Counted from the first letter of the stretch, positions 14,518 through 21,815 are shown. The stretch is 24,841 nucleotides of DNA from Bacillota bacterium (GCA_023396215.1 JAEWWW010000143.1:1-24841); one strand, 5' to 3'. Notes: generated by a model from the letters alone, not told the origin. A program made the numbers and translations.

Positions 14518-14631
14518 ATGAAAGTAAGACCTTCAGTCAAGCCCATCTGTGAAAAGTGCAAGATTATTAAGCGCAAGGGCCGCATCATGGTGATTTGCGC
14601 CAACCCCAAGCACAAACAGCGTCAGGGCTAA
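14518..14631 (+). CDS. rpmJ: 50S ribosomal protein L36, zinc-binding form
   Basis: L36 (bL36) is the smallest 50S protein. The 37-residue product starts MKVRPSVKPICEKCKIIKRK and ends VICANPKHKQRQG. The zinc ligands C11, C14, C27 and H32 are all present, so this is the zinc-dependent (C+) form. TAGGAGGT lies about 8 nt before ATG 14518. The gene fits exactly between infA and rpsM. Confidence 0.96.
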   Translation: MKVRPSVKPICEKCKIIKRKGRIMVICANPKHKQRQG

Positions 14632-14661
14632 CCAAATCCAAACATGGAGGTGTAACAAAGC

Positions 14662-15030
14662 ATGGCTCGTATAGCTGGTGTTGACCTGCCGAGAGAAAAG
14701 CGGGTCGAGATTGGTCTGACCTATATCTTTGGTATAGGCCGCAAGACCGCAAACGACATACTGGCGTCTACAGGGGTGAACCCCGATATCCGCGTCAGAG
14801 ATCTGACCGAGGATGATGTTTCAAAGCTGCGTGAGTATATCGACAAGCAACTGCATGTTGAGGGTGACTTGCGCCGTGAGAGATCCCTCGATATCAAAAG
14901 ATTGGTCGAAATTGGCTGCTACCGCGGCGTGCGCCACAGAAAAGGTCTGCCTGTAAGAGGGCAGCGCACCAAGACCAACGCACGTACACGCAAAGGTCCC
15001 AAAAAGACCATCGCCAACAAGAAGAAATAA
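14662..15030 (+). CDS. rpsM: 30S ribosomal protein S13
   Basis: S13 (uS13) in the 30S head contacts P-site tRNA and forms inter-subunit bridges. The 122-residue product starts ARIAGVDLPREKRVEIGLTY, with IFGIGRKTANDIL, and ends with GLPVRGQRTKTNARTRKGPK followed by a lysine-rich tail. TGGAGGTG precedes ATG 14662. Canonical position. Confidence 0.97.
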   Translation: MARIAGVDLPREKRVEIGLTYIFGIGRKTANDILASTGVNPDIRVRDLTEDDVSKLREYIDKQLHVEGDLRRERSLDIKRLVEIGCYRGVRHRKGLPVRGQRTKTNARTRKGPKKTIANKKK

Positions 15031-15048
15031 GTAGGGAGGAAACGAGAA

Positions 15049-15450
15049 ATGGCAAAACAACAAGCCAAAAAGGCCACGACTCGCAGACGCCGCGAGCGCA
15101 AAAACATTGAACGCGGCGCAGCCCACATCCAGTCCACCTTTAACAACACCATTGTTACAATTACCGATACCCAGGGCAACGCTCTTTCTTGGGCAAGCTC
15201 GGGCGGGCTGGGTTTCCGTGGTTCGAGAAAATCGACTCCCTTTGCAGCCCAGACCGCAGCAGAAACCGCCGCCAAGGCAGCGATGGAGCATGGCCTGAGG
15301 TCGGTAGAGGTGTATGTTAAGGGCCCCGGCTCCGGACGTGAGGCAGCTATCCGGGCATTGCAGGCCGCAGGGCTGGAGGTCAGCCTGATTAAAGACGTGA
15401 CCCCCGTTCCCCACAACGGCTGCCGTCCGCCCAAAAGAAGGCGCGTATAA
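15049..15450 (+). CDS. rpsK: 30S ribosomal protein S11
   Basis: S11 (uS11) forms the platform near the mRNA exit. The 133-residue protein has the usual basic start, GAAHIQSTFNNTIVTITDTQ, GNALSWASSGGLGFRGSRKS and the end VTPVPHNGCRPPKRRRV. GGGAGGAAA precedes ATG 15049. No oddities. Confidence 0.97.
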   Translation: MAKQQAKKATTRRRRERKNIERGAAHIQSTFNNTIVTITDTQGNALSWASSGGLGFRGSRKSTPFAAQTAAETAAKAAMEHGLRSVEVYVKGPGSGREAAIRALQAAGLEVSLIKDVTPVPHNGCRPPKRRRV

Positions 15451-15471
15451 TTTACAGGAGGTGCATACCAG

Positions 15472-16098
15472 ATGGCAAGATATACAGGTGCAGTTTGCAG
15501 ACTTTGCCGTCGCGAGGGCAAAAAGCTCTTTCTGAAAGGCGAGCGCTGCTACACTGATAAGTGCGGCGTGACCCGCAGAGCTTCTGTCCCCGGGCAGCAT
15601 GGCAAGGCCCGCAAAAAAGTTTCTGAGTACGGCATTCAGCTGCGCGCAAAGCAGAGCGCCAGACGCTACTACGGCGTGCTTGAAAGCCAGTTTGCCAAGT
15701 ACTTTGATATGGCCGAGCGCAAAGCCGGCATTACAGGTGAAAACCTGCTGAGAATCCTCGAAAGCAGAATGGATAATGTTGTTTACAGGCTGGGGCTTGC
15801 CGCTTCCCGTAAAGAAGCAAGACAGCTGGTTCGTCACGGGCACTACACCCTCAACGGCCACAAAGCCAACATTCCTTCCATCCTGCTCAAAGAAGGGGAT
15901 GTGGTTGCTGTTGCTGAAAAGAGCAGAGGCAATGAGAAGATTAAGTCGGTAATCGAGGCAAACTCCTCTCGGCCCAGACCCAAGTGGCTGGATTACAACG
16001 CCGAAAAGATGGAAGCACGCGTCATTACGCTGCCCAACAGGGATGAAATTGACCTGGATGTTGAGGAGCACTACATTGTCGAGCTTTACAGCAAGTAA
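15472..16098 (+). CDS. rpsD: 30S ribosomal protein S4, zinc-binding form
   Basis: S4 (uS4) starts assembly of the 16S 5' domain and lies at the mRNA entry tunnel. The 208-residue product has an N-terminal four-cysteine zinc site (C9, C12, C26, C31; AVCRLCRREG and ERCYTDKCG) and a C-terminal S4 RNA-binding domain (RLGLAASRKEARQLVRHGHY, then TLNGHKANIPS). Its place between rpsK and rpoA is the clostridial and proteobacterial arrangement; in Bacillus rpsD is elsewhere. AGGAGGTG precedes ATG 15472. The 73-nt gap before rpoA shows no clear promoter. Confidence 0.97.
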   Translation: MARYTGAVCRLCRREGKKLFLKGERCYTDKCGVTRRASVPGQHGKARKKVSEYGIQLRAKQSARRYYGVLESQFAKYFDMAERKAGITGENLLRILESRMDNVVYRLGLAASRKEARQLVRHGHYTLNGHKANIPSILLKEGDVVAVAEKSRGNEKIKSVIEANSSRPRPKWLDYNAEKMEARVITLPNRDEIDLDVEEHYIVELYSK

Positions 16099-16171
16099 TA
16101 ACCCGATTTAGCCTGCACTTCAGCAAGGGAAGGCGACAAGACGACAGTCTTATTAAGGAGGGTTTATATTT

Positions 16172-17128
16172 ATGGTAAAGATCATAGAGCCAAAGATAGA
16201 TACGGTGGAACTCAGGCCGGACGGTACCTATGGCAAGTTTGTGGCAGAGCCTCTTGACCGGGGATTTGGCACAACGCTGGGGAACAGCCTACGGCGTGTG
16301 TTGCTCTCCTCGCTTCCTGGTTATGCCGTGACATCTGTGTTGATAGACGGCATTCAGCATGAGTTTTCTACCATCCCGGGTGTGAAAGAGGATGTTACCG
16401 AAATTATACTCAACATCAAAGGGCTGACCGCCAAGCTTTACAGCGACGGCCCCAAGAGGGTGAAAATTTCTGCTGTTGGGGAGTGCGAGGTCACCGCAGG
16501 GTCTATTGAGGCTGACTCGGACGTTGAGATACTCAACCCCGGAATGCACATCGCATCGCTGGCCGAGGGCGCCAAGCTGGACATGGAGCTGGTTCTGAAC
16601 AAGGGTCAGGGCTATGTTTCGGCCGACCGCAACAAGCAGGTAGATACCGAAAAGCTGCCGCTCGGCACCATTCACATCGATAGCATTTATACACCGGTTC
16701 TCAAGGTGAACTACACTGTAGAGAATACCCGCGTCGAACAGATAACCGACTACGACAAGCTGACCTTCGAGGTTTGGACAGATGGAACCATCTCGGCCAA
16801 AGAAGCGGTCAGCCTGGCGGCCAAGATCCTCAATAGACAACTCAACCACTTTGTCGACCTTTCTGACGAAGTGAGCTCTACCGAGATAATGGAGAAAAAA
16901 GAGGATACCGGAAAAGAAAAGGTTCTTGAGATGACCATTGAAGAGCTTGACCTGTCTGTTCGCGCCTTTAACTGCCTTAAACGGGCCGGTGTCAACACTG
17001 TCGGCGACCTCATCAGCAAATCTCCTGAGGAGATGATGAAGGTTCGCAACCTGGGCAAAAAGTCGCTGGAAGAGGTTATCAGCAAGCTGGAATCTCTGGG
17101 CTTTAACCTCAGTAAAGACGAAGAATAA
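16172..17128 (+). CDS. rpoA: DNA-directed RNA polymerase subunit alpha
   Basis: The alpha subunit dimerises to nucleate RNA polymerase and its C-terminal domain contacts UP elements and activators. The 318-residue product has the dimerisation motif FGTTLGNSLRRVLLSSLPGY (residues 32-51), and after an acidic linker (about 235-252) an alpha-CTD from about residue 255 (ELDLSVRAFNCLKRAGVNTV, then GDLISKSPEEMMKVRNLGKK). AAGGAGGG precedes ATG 16172. Normal length. Confidence 0.97.
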   Translation: MVKIIEPKIDTVELRPDGTYGKFVAEPLDRGFGTTLGNSLRRVLLSSLPGYAVTSVLIDGIQHEFSTIPGVKEDVTEIILNIKGLTAKLYSDGPKRVKISAVGECEVTAGSIEADSDVEILNPGMHIASLAEGAKLDMELVLNKGQGYVSADRNKQVDTEKLPLGTIHIDSIYTPVLKVNYTVENTRVEQITDYDKLTFEVWTDGTISAKEAVSLAAKILNRQLNHFVDLSDEVSSTEIMEKKEDTGKEKVLEMTIEELDLSVRAFNCLKRAGVNTVGDLISKSPEEMMKVRNLGKKSLEEVISKLESLGFNLSKDEE

Positions 17129-17158
17129 CCGATTTTACAGGTAAAGGAGTGATTTTCG

Positions 17159-17500
17159 ATGGCAGGAACCAGAAAGCTTGGCAGAACTTCTGACCACAGA
17201 AGGGCAATGCTGAGGGCCATGGTGACCTATCTCCTCGAAAAGGGCAAAATCGAAACCACTGTTACTCGCGCCAAAGAGGTTCGCTCTATGGCCGAGAAGA
17301 TGATTACTATCGCTAAAAGCAGCGACCTGCACTCCAAGCGTCAGGTGTATAGCTTCATCACCAAAGAGACGGTGGCAAAAAAGTTGTTTGACGAAATTGC
17401 CCCTAAGTATGCTGAAACCAATGGCGGCTATACCCGCATCATCCGCACCGGCCCTCGCCGGGGCGACGCAGCCGAGATGTCTATCATCGAGCTGATCTAA
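17159..17500 (+). CDS. rplQ: 50S ribosomal protein L17
   Basis: L17 (bL17) lies near the tunnel exit. The 113-residue product has RKLGRTSDHRRAMLRAMVTY, LLEKGKIETTVTRAKEVRSM and the end TRIIRTGPRRGDAAEMSIIE. AAAGGAGTG precedes ATG 17159. It is the last gene of the superoperon; the energy-coupling factor genes, truA, rplM and rpsI that often follow in Firmicutes are not here. Confidence 0.97.
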   Translation: MAGTRKLGRTSDHRRAMLRAMVTYLLEKGKIETTVTRAKEVRSMAEKMITIAKSSDLHSKRQVYSFITKETVAKKLFDEIAPKYAETNGGYTRIIRTGPRRGDAAEMSIIELI

Positions 17501-17515
17501 CACGATATAAGCAGC

Positions 17516-17550
17516 AAACCCACCCTGGCTGTTGCCGGGGTGGGTTTCTT
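17516..17550 (+). terminator. Terminator of the ribosomal superoperon
   Basis: AAACCCACCCTGGC (17516-17529) pairs over 14 bp (one T-G wobble) with GCCGGGGTGGGTTT (17534-17547) around a 4-nt loop, followed by CTTGTGTG. It begins 15 nt after the rplQ stop codon. The T-tract is short, but the stem is strong and correctly placed. Confidence 0.8.
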
Positions 17551-17933
17551 GTGTGCCAAAACAGGCGGGCGGCGCAAAGCCGCCGGAGGCGGGAAGATAA
17601 CCGTTACCGTCACAAAGAAAAACATATAAAAAGAGTTTGGCAATACAAAAGGAGCCGCCCCACAGGGCGGCTCCTCAAGCTGTCAAAAAGCGAGAGGGCA
17701 TAAAATACATCGCGCAGACAAACATGCGCCGCGCGTCGGAGCGAGCTGCACTCCATTCACCCCTCGACCGTTTTATGGCCAAGGGCTTCATATCGTTTCG
17801 CCGCTCCTCCTCTTTCCCACAAAGCCGAAAGGCTTTGTGGGAGCCCTGATATTAATCCACTAAAACTGTTCGCGGTGAACGAGCAGTTTGGCTTGGGGGT
17901 GCCCGCGAAGTCCCCCTTGTGAAGAGTAACTAC
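17551..17933. other. Hairpin-rich intergenic region between rplQ and purA
   Basis: No credible gene is seen. Four inverted repeats are: GGCGGC/GCCGCC (17568-17584); the 11-bp AGGAGCCGCCC/GGGCGGCTCCT stem (17650-17675, listed separately); CCCACAAAGCC, a GAAA tetraloop, GGCTTTGTGGG (17816-17841); and AAACTGTTCG/CGAGCAGTTT (17863-17889). The GAAA-capped stem has no T-tract on either strand, so it may belong to a structured RNA or be a mobile remnant. Confidence 0.4.
17650..17675 (-). terminator. Minus-strand terminator, probably for purA
   Basis: AGGAGCCGCCC (17650-17660) pairs perfectly with GGGCGGCTCCT (17665-17675) around a 4-nt loop. On the minus strand the stem is followed by TTTTGTATTG, the form of an intrinsic terminator. 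It lies 258 nt beyond the purA stop codon, so the purA transcript would carry a long 3' end. It might also stop read-through from the ribosomal operon. Confidence 0.65.
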
Positions 17934-19208
17934 TTACCGCTCCAGGTTTTGCGAACGGGCGGGGCCGACACCCACCATGACGATGGGGCAGCCGCAAAGC
18001 TCCTCCAGCTTGGCAATATAGCGCTTGCAGGCCTCGGGAAGCTGGTCAAAGCTGGTGCAGCCGGTAAGGTCGCCGTTAAAGCCCTCCACCTCTTCGTAGA
18101 CCGGCTCACAGAGGGCAAGCTCCTCCAAGGTGGCGGGGAACTCCTGCAGCAGGCTGCCGTCCGCCTTGCGGTAGGCGACGCAGACCTTCAGATTGCCGAT
18201 GCCCGCAAGGGTATCCAGCTTGTTGACCGCGAGGCCGGTGAGGCCGTTGACCCGCACGGCGTAGCGCATAATCACGGCATCGAACCAGCCCACCCGGCGG
18301 GGCCGCCCGGTGGTGGTGCCAAACTCGTTGCCCAAGCGGCGGATTTCATCCCCCAGCTCGTCCAGCAGCTCGGTGGGGAAGGGCCCCTTGCCTACGCGGG
18401 TGGTATAGGCCTTGGCTACGCCGATGACCTCTTCGATGAGGGTGGGGCCGACCCCTGCCCCCACGCAAACGCCGCCCGAAACCGGGTGGGAGCTGGTGAC
18501 AAAGGGGTAGGTGCCCATATCCAAATCCAGCAGGGTGCCCTGCGCCCCCTCAAAGAGGATGTTTTTGCCCTCCTTGTGGGCCTGATGCACCAGCACCGAG
18601 GTGTCGCCCAGATATTTTGCCAGACGCTGGCCATAGGCGGTGTACTCCTCGATGATGGCCTCGATATCCATGGCGGGCTGGTTAAAAATTTTGGTGAGAT
18701 ACAGGTTCTTAATCCGGCCCGCTTCACGGGCTTTTTCGGCAAAGAGCCGGGGGTGTATCAGGTCATACATCCGCAGGCCGCTGCGCTCGGCCTTATCCAT
18801 ATAGCAGGGGCCGATGCCACGGTGGGTGGTGCCGATTTCGGCGTCGCCCCGCAGCTCCTCGCTCAGGCTGTCCAGCGCGATGTGCCAGGGCATGATAATA
18901 TGGGCCCGGGGGTCGATGCGCAGGTTTTCGCAGTCGATGCCCCGGGCGGAAAGACCGTCAATCTCCTGCAGGATGACCTTGGGGTCGATGACCACACCGT
19001 TGCCAATGAGGCAGAGGGTGCCGGAATATAAAATCCCGGAGGGAATCAGGTGCAGCTTGTACACCTGCCCGTTGCTTTCCACCGTGTGGCCCGCGTTGTT
19101 GCCGCCCATCGAGCGCACAACCACGTCGGCACGGGAAGCCAAAATATCGATAATTTTGCCCTTGCCTTCGTCCCCCCATTGGGAACCTACTACAACCTTA
19201 ACAGACAT
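17934..19208 (-). CDS. purA: Adenylosuccinate synthetase
   Basis: PurA joins IMP and aspartate, using GTP, to adenylosuccinate, the first step from IMP to AMP. The 424-residue product has the signature GSQWGDEGKGK at residues 8-18 with catalytic Asp13, and GGNNAGHT with catalytic His41. Further marks are HRGIGPCYMDKAERSGLRMY, EGAQGTLLDLDMGTYPFVTS and TTTGRPRRVGWFDAV. ATG 19208 is chosen by alignment to the family start (SVKVVVGSQWGDEG); the frame is open upstream but only through leader hairpin sequence. AAAGGA lies 11-13 nt upstream inside the 3' arm of a long hairpin, so initiation is probably controlled. The gene is monocistronic and opposite in direction to its neighbours. Confidence 0.97.
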   Translation of the reverse strand: MSVKVVVGSQWGDEGKGKIIDILASRADVVVRSMGGNNAGHTVESNGQVYKLHLIPSGILYSGTLCLIGNGVVIDPKVILQEIDGLSARGIDCENLRIDPRAHIIMPWHIALDSLSEELRGDAEIGTTHRGIGPCYMDKAERSGLRMYDLIHPRLFAEKAREAGRIKNLYLTKIFNQPAMDIEAIIEEYTAYGQRLAKYLGDTSVLVHQAHKEGKNILFEGAQGTLLDLDMGTYPFVTSSHPVSGGVCVGAGVGPTLIEEVIGVAKAYTTRVGKGPFPTELLDELGDEIRRLGNEFGTTTGRPRRVGWFDAVIMRYAVRVNGLTGLAVNKLDTLAGIGNLKVCVAYRKADGSLLQEFPATLEELALCEPVYEEVEGFNGDLTGCTSFDQLPEACKRYIAKLEELCGCPIVMVGVGPARSQNLER

Positions 19209-19272
19209 AAAAAGACCATTCCTTTCACTTGCGTTTCGGCACAAGCAGACCATGAAAAGGAATGGTCTTTTT
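19209..19272 (-). promoter_or_regulatory. purA attenuator / SD-sequestering hairpin
   Basis: On the minus strand AAAAAGACCATTCCTTT (19272-19256) pairs over 17 bp with AAAGGAATGGTCTTTTT (19225-19209), and the ATG follows at once. The loop holds a nested stem, CTTGTG with CGCAAG. An A-tract before and a T-tract after the stem resemble an intrinsic terminator, while the 3' arm contains the purA Shine-Dalgarno. Either transcriptional or translational control would fit. The two strands are nearly symmetrical, so the element could also work on the plus strand. Confidence 0.6.
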
Positions 19273-19277
19273 GTGCA

Positions 19278-19343
19278 TCAATCCGCAGTTCTCGCCGCAG
19301 GCGAGGAGCGATTGGCACATGACGGCTTAGCGTGATTTTTCAC
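19278..19343 (-). CDS. Possible 21-residue leader peptide of purA
   Basis: GGGAGG (19356-19351) lies 7 nt before GTG 19343, which opens a 22-codon frame with the peptide KNHAKPSCANRSSPAARTAD after the initiator and a TGA at 19280-19278. The stop is 5 nt before the 5' arm of the purA attenuator hairpin, so a ribosome stopping there would cover that arm and keep the hairpin open. The start codon lies within a separate small stem (GCGTGA/TCACGC, 19345-19330). The peptide has no homologue known to me and no run of one codon type. Confidence 0.35.
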   Translation of the reverse strand: MKNHAKPSCANRSSPAARTAD

Positions 19344-19369
19344 GCCAAATCCTCCCTCGGCGGTTACAC

Positions 19370-19431
19370 ATACTCGCCTGCAGGTCAACCTGCAAAGCAG
19401 GGCGGCGGGCAGCGCCCGCGCAGGGGAGTAT
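19370..19431 (-). ncRNA. Candidate three-way-junction RNA in the purA leader
   Basis: In plus coordinates P1 is ATACTC (19370-19375) plus CCTGC (19377-19381) pairing with GCAGG (19420-19424) plus GAGTAT (19426-19431), with one internal mismatch. Inside are two hairpins: CCTGC, AAA, GCAGG (19389-19401) and GCGGGC, a 3-nt loop, GCCCGC (19405-19419). Together these make a closed three-way junction in the middle of the ~270-nt purA leader. A competing fold exists (TGCAGGT with ACCTGCA, 19379-19394). It does not match any riboswitch consensus I recognise. Confidence 0.4.
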
Positions 19432-19482
19432 CGTTTATCAACTGCCGGCCTTGGGCGTAGAACCTTCCAACCAACAAAAAAT

Positions 19483-19511
19483 ATTATAATCGAATACCGG
19501 TAGCTGTTCAA
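19483..19511 (-). promoter_or_regulatory. Sigma-A promoter of purA
   Basis: On the minus strand TTGAAC (19511-19506) and a perfect TATAAT (19488-19483) are separated by exactly 17 nt. The transcript would begin near 19476, about 268 nt before the purA start codon, which defines an unusually long leader. Confidence 0.75.
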
Positions 19512-19651
19512 TAAAATTATGGGCGGAATCGGCTGGTTTTAAGAAAAAAATTAGGCTCAGGCCGCTCATCTTATCAAATTCTGCCGCCGAAGGAGGGCAG
19601 AAACCGCCGCAAAGACTACCCAAAGCCCGGCGGAAGAGCCAGCCAAACAAA

Positions 19652-19679
19652 GCATATTCACAGCCGCGCGGGAAAGAAT
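19652..19679 (+). promoter_or_regulatory. Candidate forespore (sigma-F/G-type) promoter of spoVA
   Basis: GCATA (19652-19656) is followed after 14 nt by GGAAAGAAT (19671-19679), which fits the GG-N-N-A-N-A-N-T form of the forespore -10 element with a GYATA -35. The spacer is one base shorter than the usual 15. spoVA is transcribed by sigma-G in Bacillus subtilis, so the location, about 100 nt upstream of spoVAC, makes sense. A weak AAACG/CGTTT stem with a T-run (19722-19740) and CCCC/GGGG (19742-19752) follow in the leader. Confidence 0.4.
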
Positions 19680-19793
19680 AAAGCTTGGTTATACTGCTCT
19701 GCAATAAAAAGAACTGCGCGTAAACGTCCGGCGTTTTTTTACCCCGATGGGGTATCATTGTGCAGAATAAGATGCACCGAAAGGAAGGTCTCT

Positions 19794-20237
19794 ATGCAGC
19801 CGACAGCCAATGAATATTCCAAAATGGTGGCAAAGGCATCTCCACCAAGCAAAAGCGGCTACCGTATTCCCACCGCCTTTATTGTGGGGGGGGCCATCTG
19901 TGCGCTGGGGCAACTGTTTGTTAACCTGTACAGCTCCATCGGCATCGAGCGCGATCTGGCTTTCACCGCAGCGTCGGTAACGCTGGTGTTTCTTTCGGCG
20001 CTGCTGACCGGGCTGAAGGTTTACGATAACATCGCCCGGTTGGCGGGGGCGGGTACCCTGGTGCCCATCACCGGCTTTGCCAACGCAGTGGCTTCGCCCG
20101 CGCTGGAGTTTAAAAGCGAAGGGCTGATACTGGGGCTGGGGGCCAAGATGTTCATCATTGCCGGGCCGGTCATTGTGTACGGGGTGGTGGCCTCGGTGAT
20201 ATACGGCCTGATTCTTTTTGCCTTTGGGCTATATTAA
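19794..20237 (+). CDS. spoVAC: Stage V sporulation protein AC
   Basis: SpoVAC is a membrane channel component needed for uptake of dipicolinic acid (DPA) into the forespore and its release on germination. The 147-residue protein has three to four hydrophobic segments and the conserved central loop GLKVYDNIARLAGAGTLVPI, TGFANAVASPALEFKSEG, then GAKMFIIAGPVIVYG. ATG 19794 follows AAAGGAAGG with a short spacer; the frame is open to 19758 but lacks a ribosome-binding site there. First gene of the three-gene spoVA operon; spoVAD starts 12 nt later. Confidence 0.94.
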   Translation: MQPTANEYSKMVAKASPPSKSGYRIPTAFIVGGAICALGQLFVNLYSSIGIERDLAFTAASVTLVFLSALLTGLKVYDNIARLAGAGTLVPITGFANAVASPALEFKSEGLILGLGAKMFIIAGPVIVYGVVASVIYGLILFAFGLY

Positions 20238-20249
20238 GGGGGAAAAGCA

Positions 20250-21269
20250 GTGGCACAAAAAAAGGGCCAGCGCACGCTGATACTGGACAACCCGCCCACC
20301 ATCATGGCATTTGCGGCCATCGGCTCAAAAAAAGAGGCCGAAGGGCCGATGGGCGGTTACTTTGATTATCTGGATACCGATGGGACCTTCGGTGAGAAAA
20401 GCTGGGAAAAAGCCGAGAGCAGCATGCAGAAAAAGGCGGTGGAAAAGGCGCTGAACAAATGCAGCCTTTCGCCCTCGGAAATTGATTTCGCCTTTGCCGG
20501 CGACCTGCTCAACCAATGCGCCGGCTCCACCTTTGGGCTGCGGGATATGGGCATCCCGCTGCTGGGGGTGTACGGGGCCTGCTCCACCATGGCGGAGGGG
20601 CTGCTGCTGGCCTCGCTCTTCATCGAGGCGGGGTTTGGGCAGTATACATTGGCGGCCACCTCCTCCCACTTTTGCAGTGCCGAGCGGCAGTTCCGCTTTC
20701 CTTTGGAATATGGCGGACAGCGCCCCCCCACCGCCCAATGGACAGCCACCGCGGCGGGGTCTGTGGTGCTGGGGGCAGGGCACGCGCCGCCTTATGTGCG
20801 GGCGGTCACGGTGGGCCAGATAGAGGATTTAGGCGTCAAAGACGCCAACAACATGGGGGCGGCCATGGCCCCGGCGGCGGCAGGTACCCTCAAGCGCTTT
20901 TTTGAGGATACCAACACCAATCAGGATAACTACGACCTCATCCTCACCGGCGACCTGGGGCAGATAGGCTCCGACCTGCTGATGCAGCTGATGAAGGCCG
21001 AGGGCTATGACCTGAGCAGCCGCCACTCCGACTGCGGCATCATGATGTATGACCGCAAGAGCCAGCCGGAGGTTGGCGCAGGCGGCTCAGGCTGCGGATG
21101 CAGCGCCGCTATTCTTTGTGGCTACATGCTGCCGAAGCTGAAAAACGAGGGCATATCCAATCTGCTCTTTATGGCGACAGGGGCGCTGATGTCGCCCACC
21201 ACCACCCAGCAGGGCGAAACGATACCCGGCATCGCCCATCTGGTGTGGATTTCATCCAATCCTTCTTAG
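20250..21269 (+). CDS. spoVAD: Stage V sporulation protein AD, DPA-binding
   Basis: SpoVAD is a peripheral inner-membrane spore protein with a thiolase fold that binds DPA. The 339-residue product shows AFAGDLLNQCAGSTFGLRDM, then GVYGACSTMAEGLLLASLFI, where Cys111 is at the thiolase nucleophile position, and TSSHFCSAERQFRFPLEYGG followed by QRPPTAQWTATAAG. C-terminal family signature: GAGGSGCGCSAAILCGYMLP. Starts at GTG 20250 with AAGGGGGA upstream. Length is typical. Confidence 0.95.
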   Translation: MAQKKGQRTLILDNPPTIMAFAAIGSKKEAEGPMGGYFDYLDTDGTFGEKSWEKAESSMQKKAVEKALNKCSLSPSEIDFAFAGDLLNQCAGSTFGLRDMGIPLLGVYGACSTMAEGLLLASLFIEAGFGQYTLAATSSHFCSAERQFRFPLEYGGQRPPTAQWTATAAGSVVLGAGHAPPYVRAVTVGQIEDLGVKDANNMGAAMAPAAAGTLKRFFEDTNTNQDNYDLILTGDLGQIGSDLLMQLMKAEGYDLSSRHSDCGIMMYDRKSQPEVGAGGSGCGCSAAILCGYMLPKLKNEGISNLLFMATGALMSPTTTQQGETIPGIAHLVWISSNPS

Positions 21270-21281
21270 GGGGAAAGCCTT

Positions 21282-21638
21282 ATGGAATATTTGATTGCTT
21301 TTGCGGTGGGCGGCGCCCTGTGCGCCTTTGGGCAGGTGCTGATTGATTTCACCAAGATAACCCCTGCGCGCATCCTTGTGGGCTATGTGGTCGCGGGTGT
21401 GATATTGGGCGGGCTGGGGCTGTACCAGCCGCTCATCGACTTTGCCGGAGCAGGGGCCACCGTGCCGCTGACCGGCTTCGGCAGCCTGCTGGCCAAGGGG
21501 GTCAAAGAAGCGGTGGCCCAAAAGGGGCTGATAGGCGCCCTTAGCGGGGGGCTGACCGCCTCTGCAACCGGCGTTGCCGCCGCCATCGTCTTTGGCCTGC
21601 TTATCGCGCTGGTTTTCAAGCCGGGCGATAAATCCTGA
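21282..21638 (+). CDS. spoVAE: Stage V sporulation protein AE (AEb type)
   Basis: A small integral membrane protein of the SpoVA DPA channel. The 118-residue product has hydrophobic segments at about 1-18, 30-50 and 85-112, with the conserved FAVGGALCAFGQVLIDFTKI, then FAGAGATVPLTGFGSLLAKG, which mirrors the AGAG-x-x-VP-[IL]-TGF motif of SpoVAC. TAGGGGGAAAG precedes ATG 21282. The set C-D-E without AA, AB or AF is the reduced operon usual in Clostridia. Confidence 0.93.
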   Translation: MEYLIAFAVGGALCAFGQVLIDFTKITPARILVGYVVAGVILGGLGLYQPLIDFAGAGATVPLTGFGSLLAKGVKEAVAQKGLIGALSGGLTASATGVAAAIVFGLLIALVFKPGDKS

Positions 21639-21654
21639 CGCTTGCGTTTAAACA

Positions 21655-21685
21655 GCAACAGCGGGCCGACGCGGCCCGCTGTTGC
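21655..21685. terminator. Hairpin after the spoVA operon
   Basis: A perfect 13-bp stem, GCAACAGCGGGCC (21655-21667) with GGCCCGCTGTTGC (21673-21685), lies 16 nt after spoVAE. Only AAGAAATTA follows on the plus strand and GTTTAAAC on the minus strand, so the T-tract is poor. It probably separates spoVA from the converging rpsT transcript. Confidence 0.55.
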
Positions 21686-21756
21686 AAGAAATTATGCTTC
21701 ATCGCAGTGGCGAAAGGGAGTAAATCTTGCCTCCGGCGCTGCAACAACCCCGCCGC

Positions 21757-21795
21757 AAAAAAAGTAAAAAGCCGGCACCTCAACGAGATGCCGAC
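21757..21795 (-). terminator. Strong intrinsic terminator of rpsT
   Basis: On the minus strand GTCGGCATCTC (21795-21785) pairs with GAGGTGCCGGC (21781-21771), 11 bp with two wobbles around a 3-nt loop. TTTTTACTTTTTTT (21770-21757) follows, a textbook T-tract. It is 20 nt after the rpsT stop codon. Confidence 0.9.
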
Positions 21796-21815
21796 TGTGA
21801 AAGACAAATGCAGTT

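Noticed and set aside
14821..16071. 416-codon minus-strand frame opposite rpsM-rpsK-rpsD
   Set aside because: Antisense shadow; the sense genes are unambiguous.
17637..17849. 70-codon plus-strand frame after rplQ
   Set aside because: It runs through two strong hairpins, has no ribosome-binding site and no protein-like composition.
17919..19031. 370-codon plus-strand frame opposite purA
   Set aside because: purA is complete with its catalytic residues; the opposite frame shows no recognisable domain.
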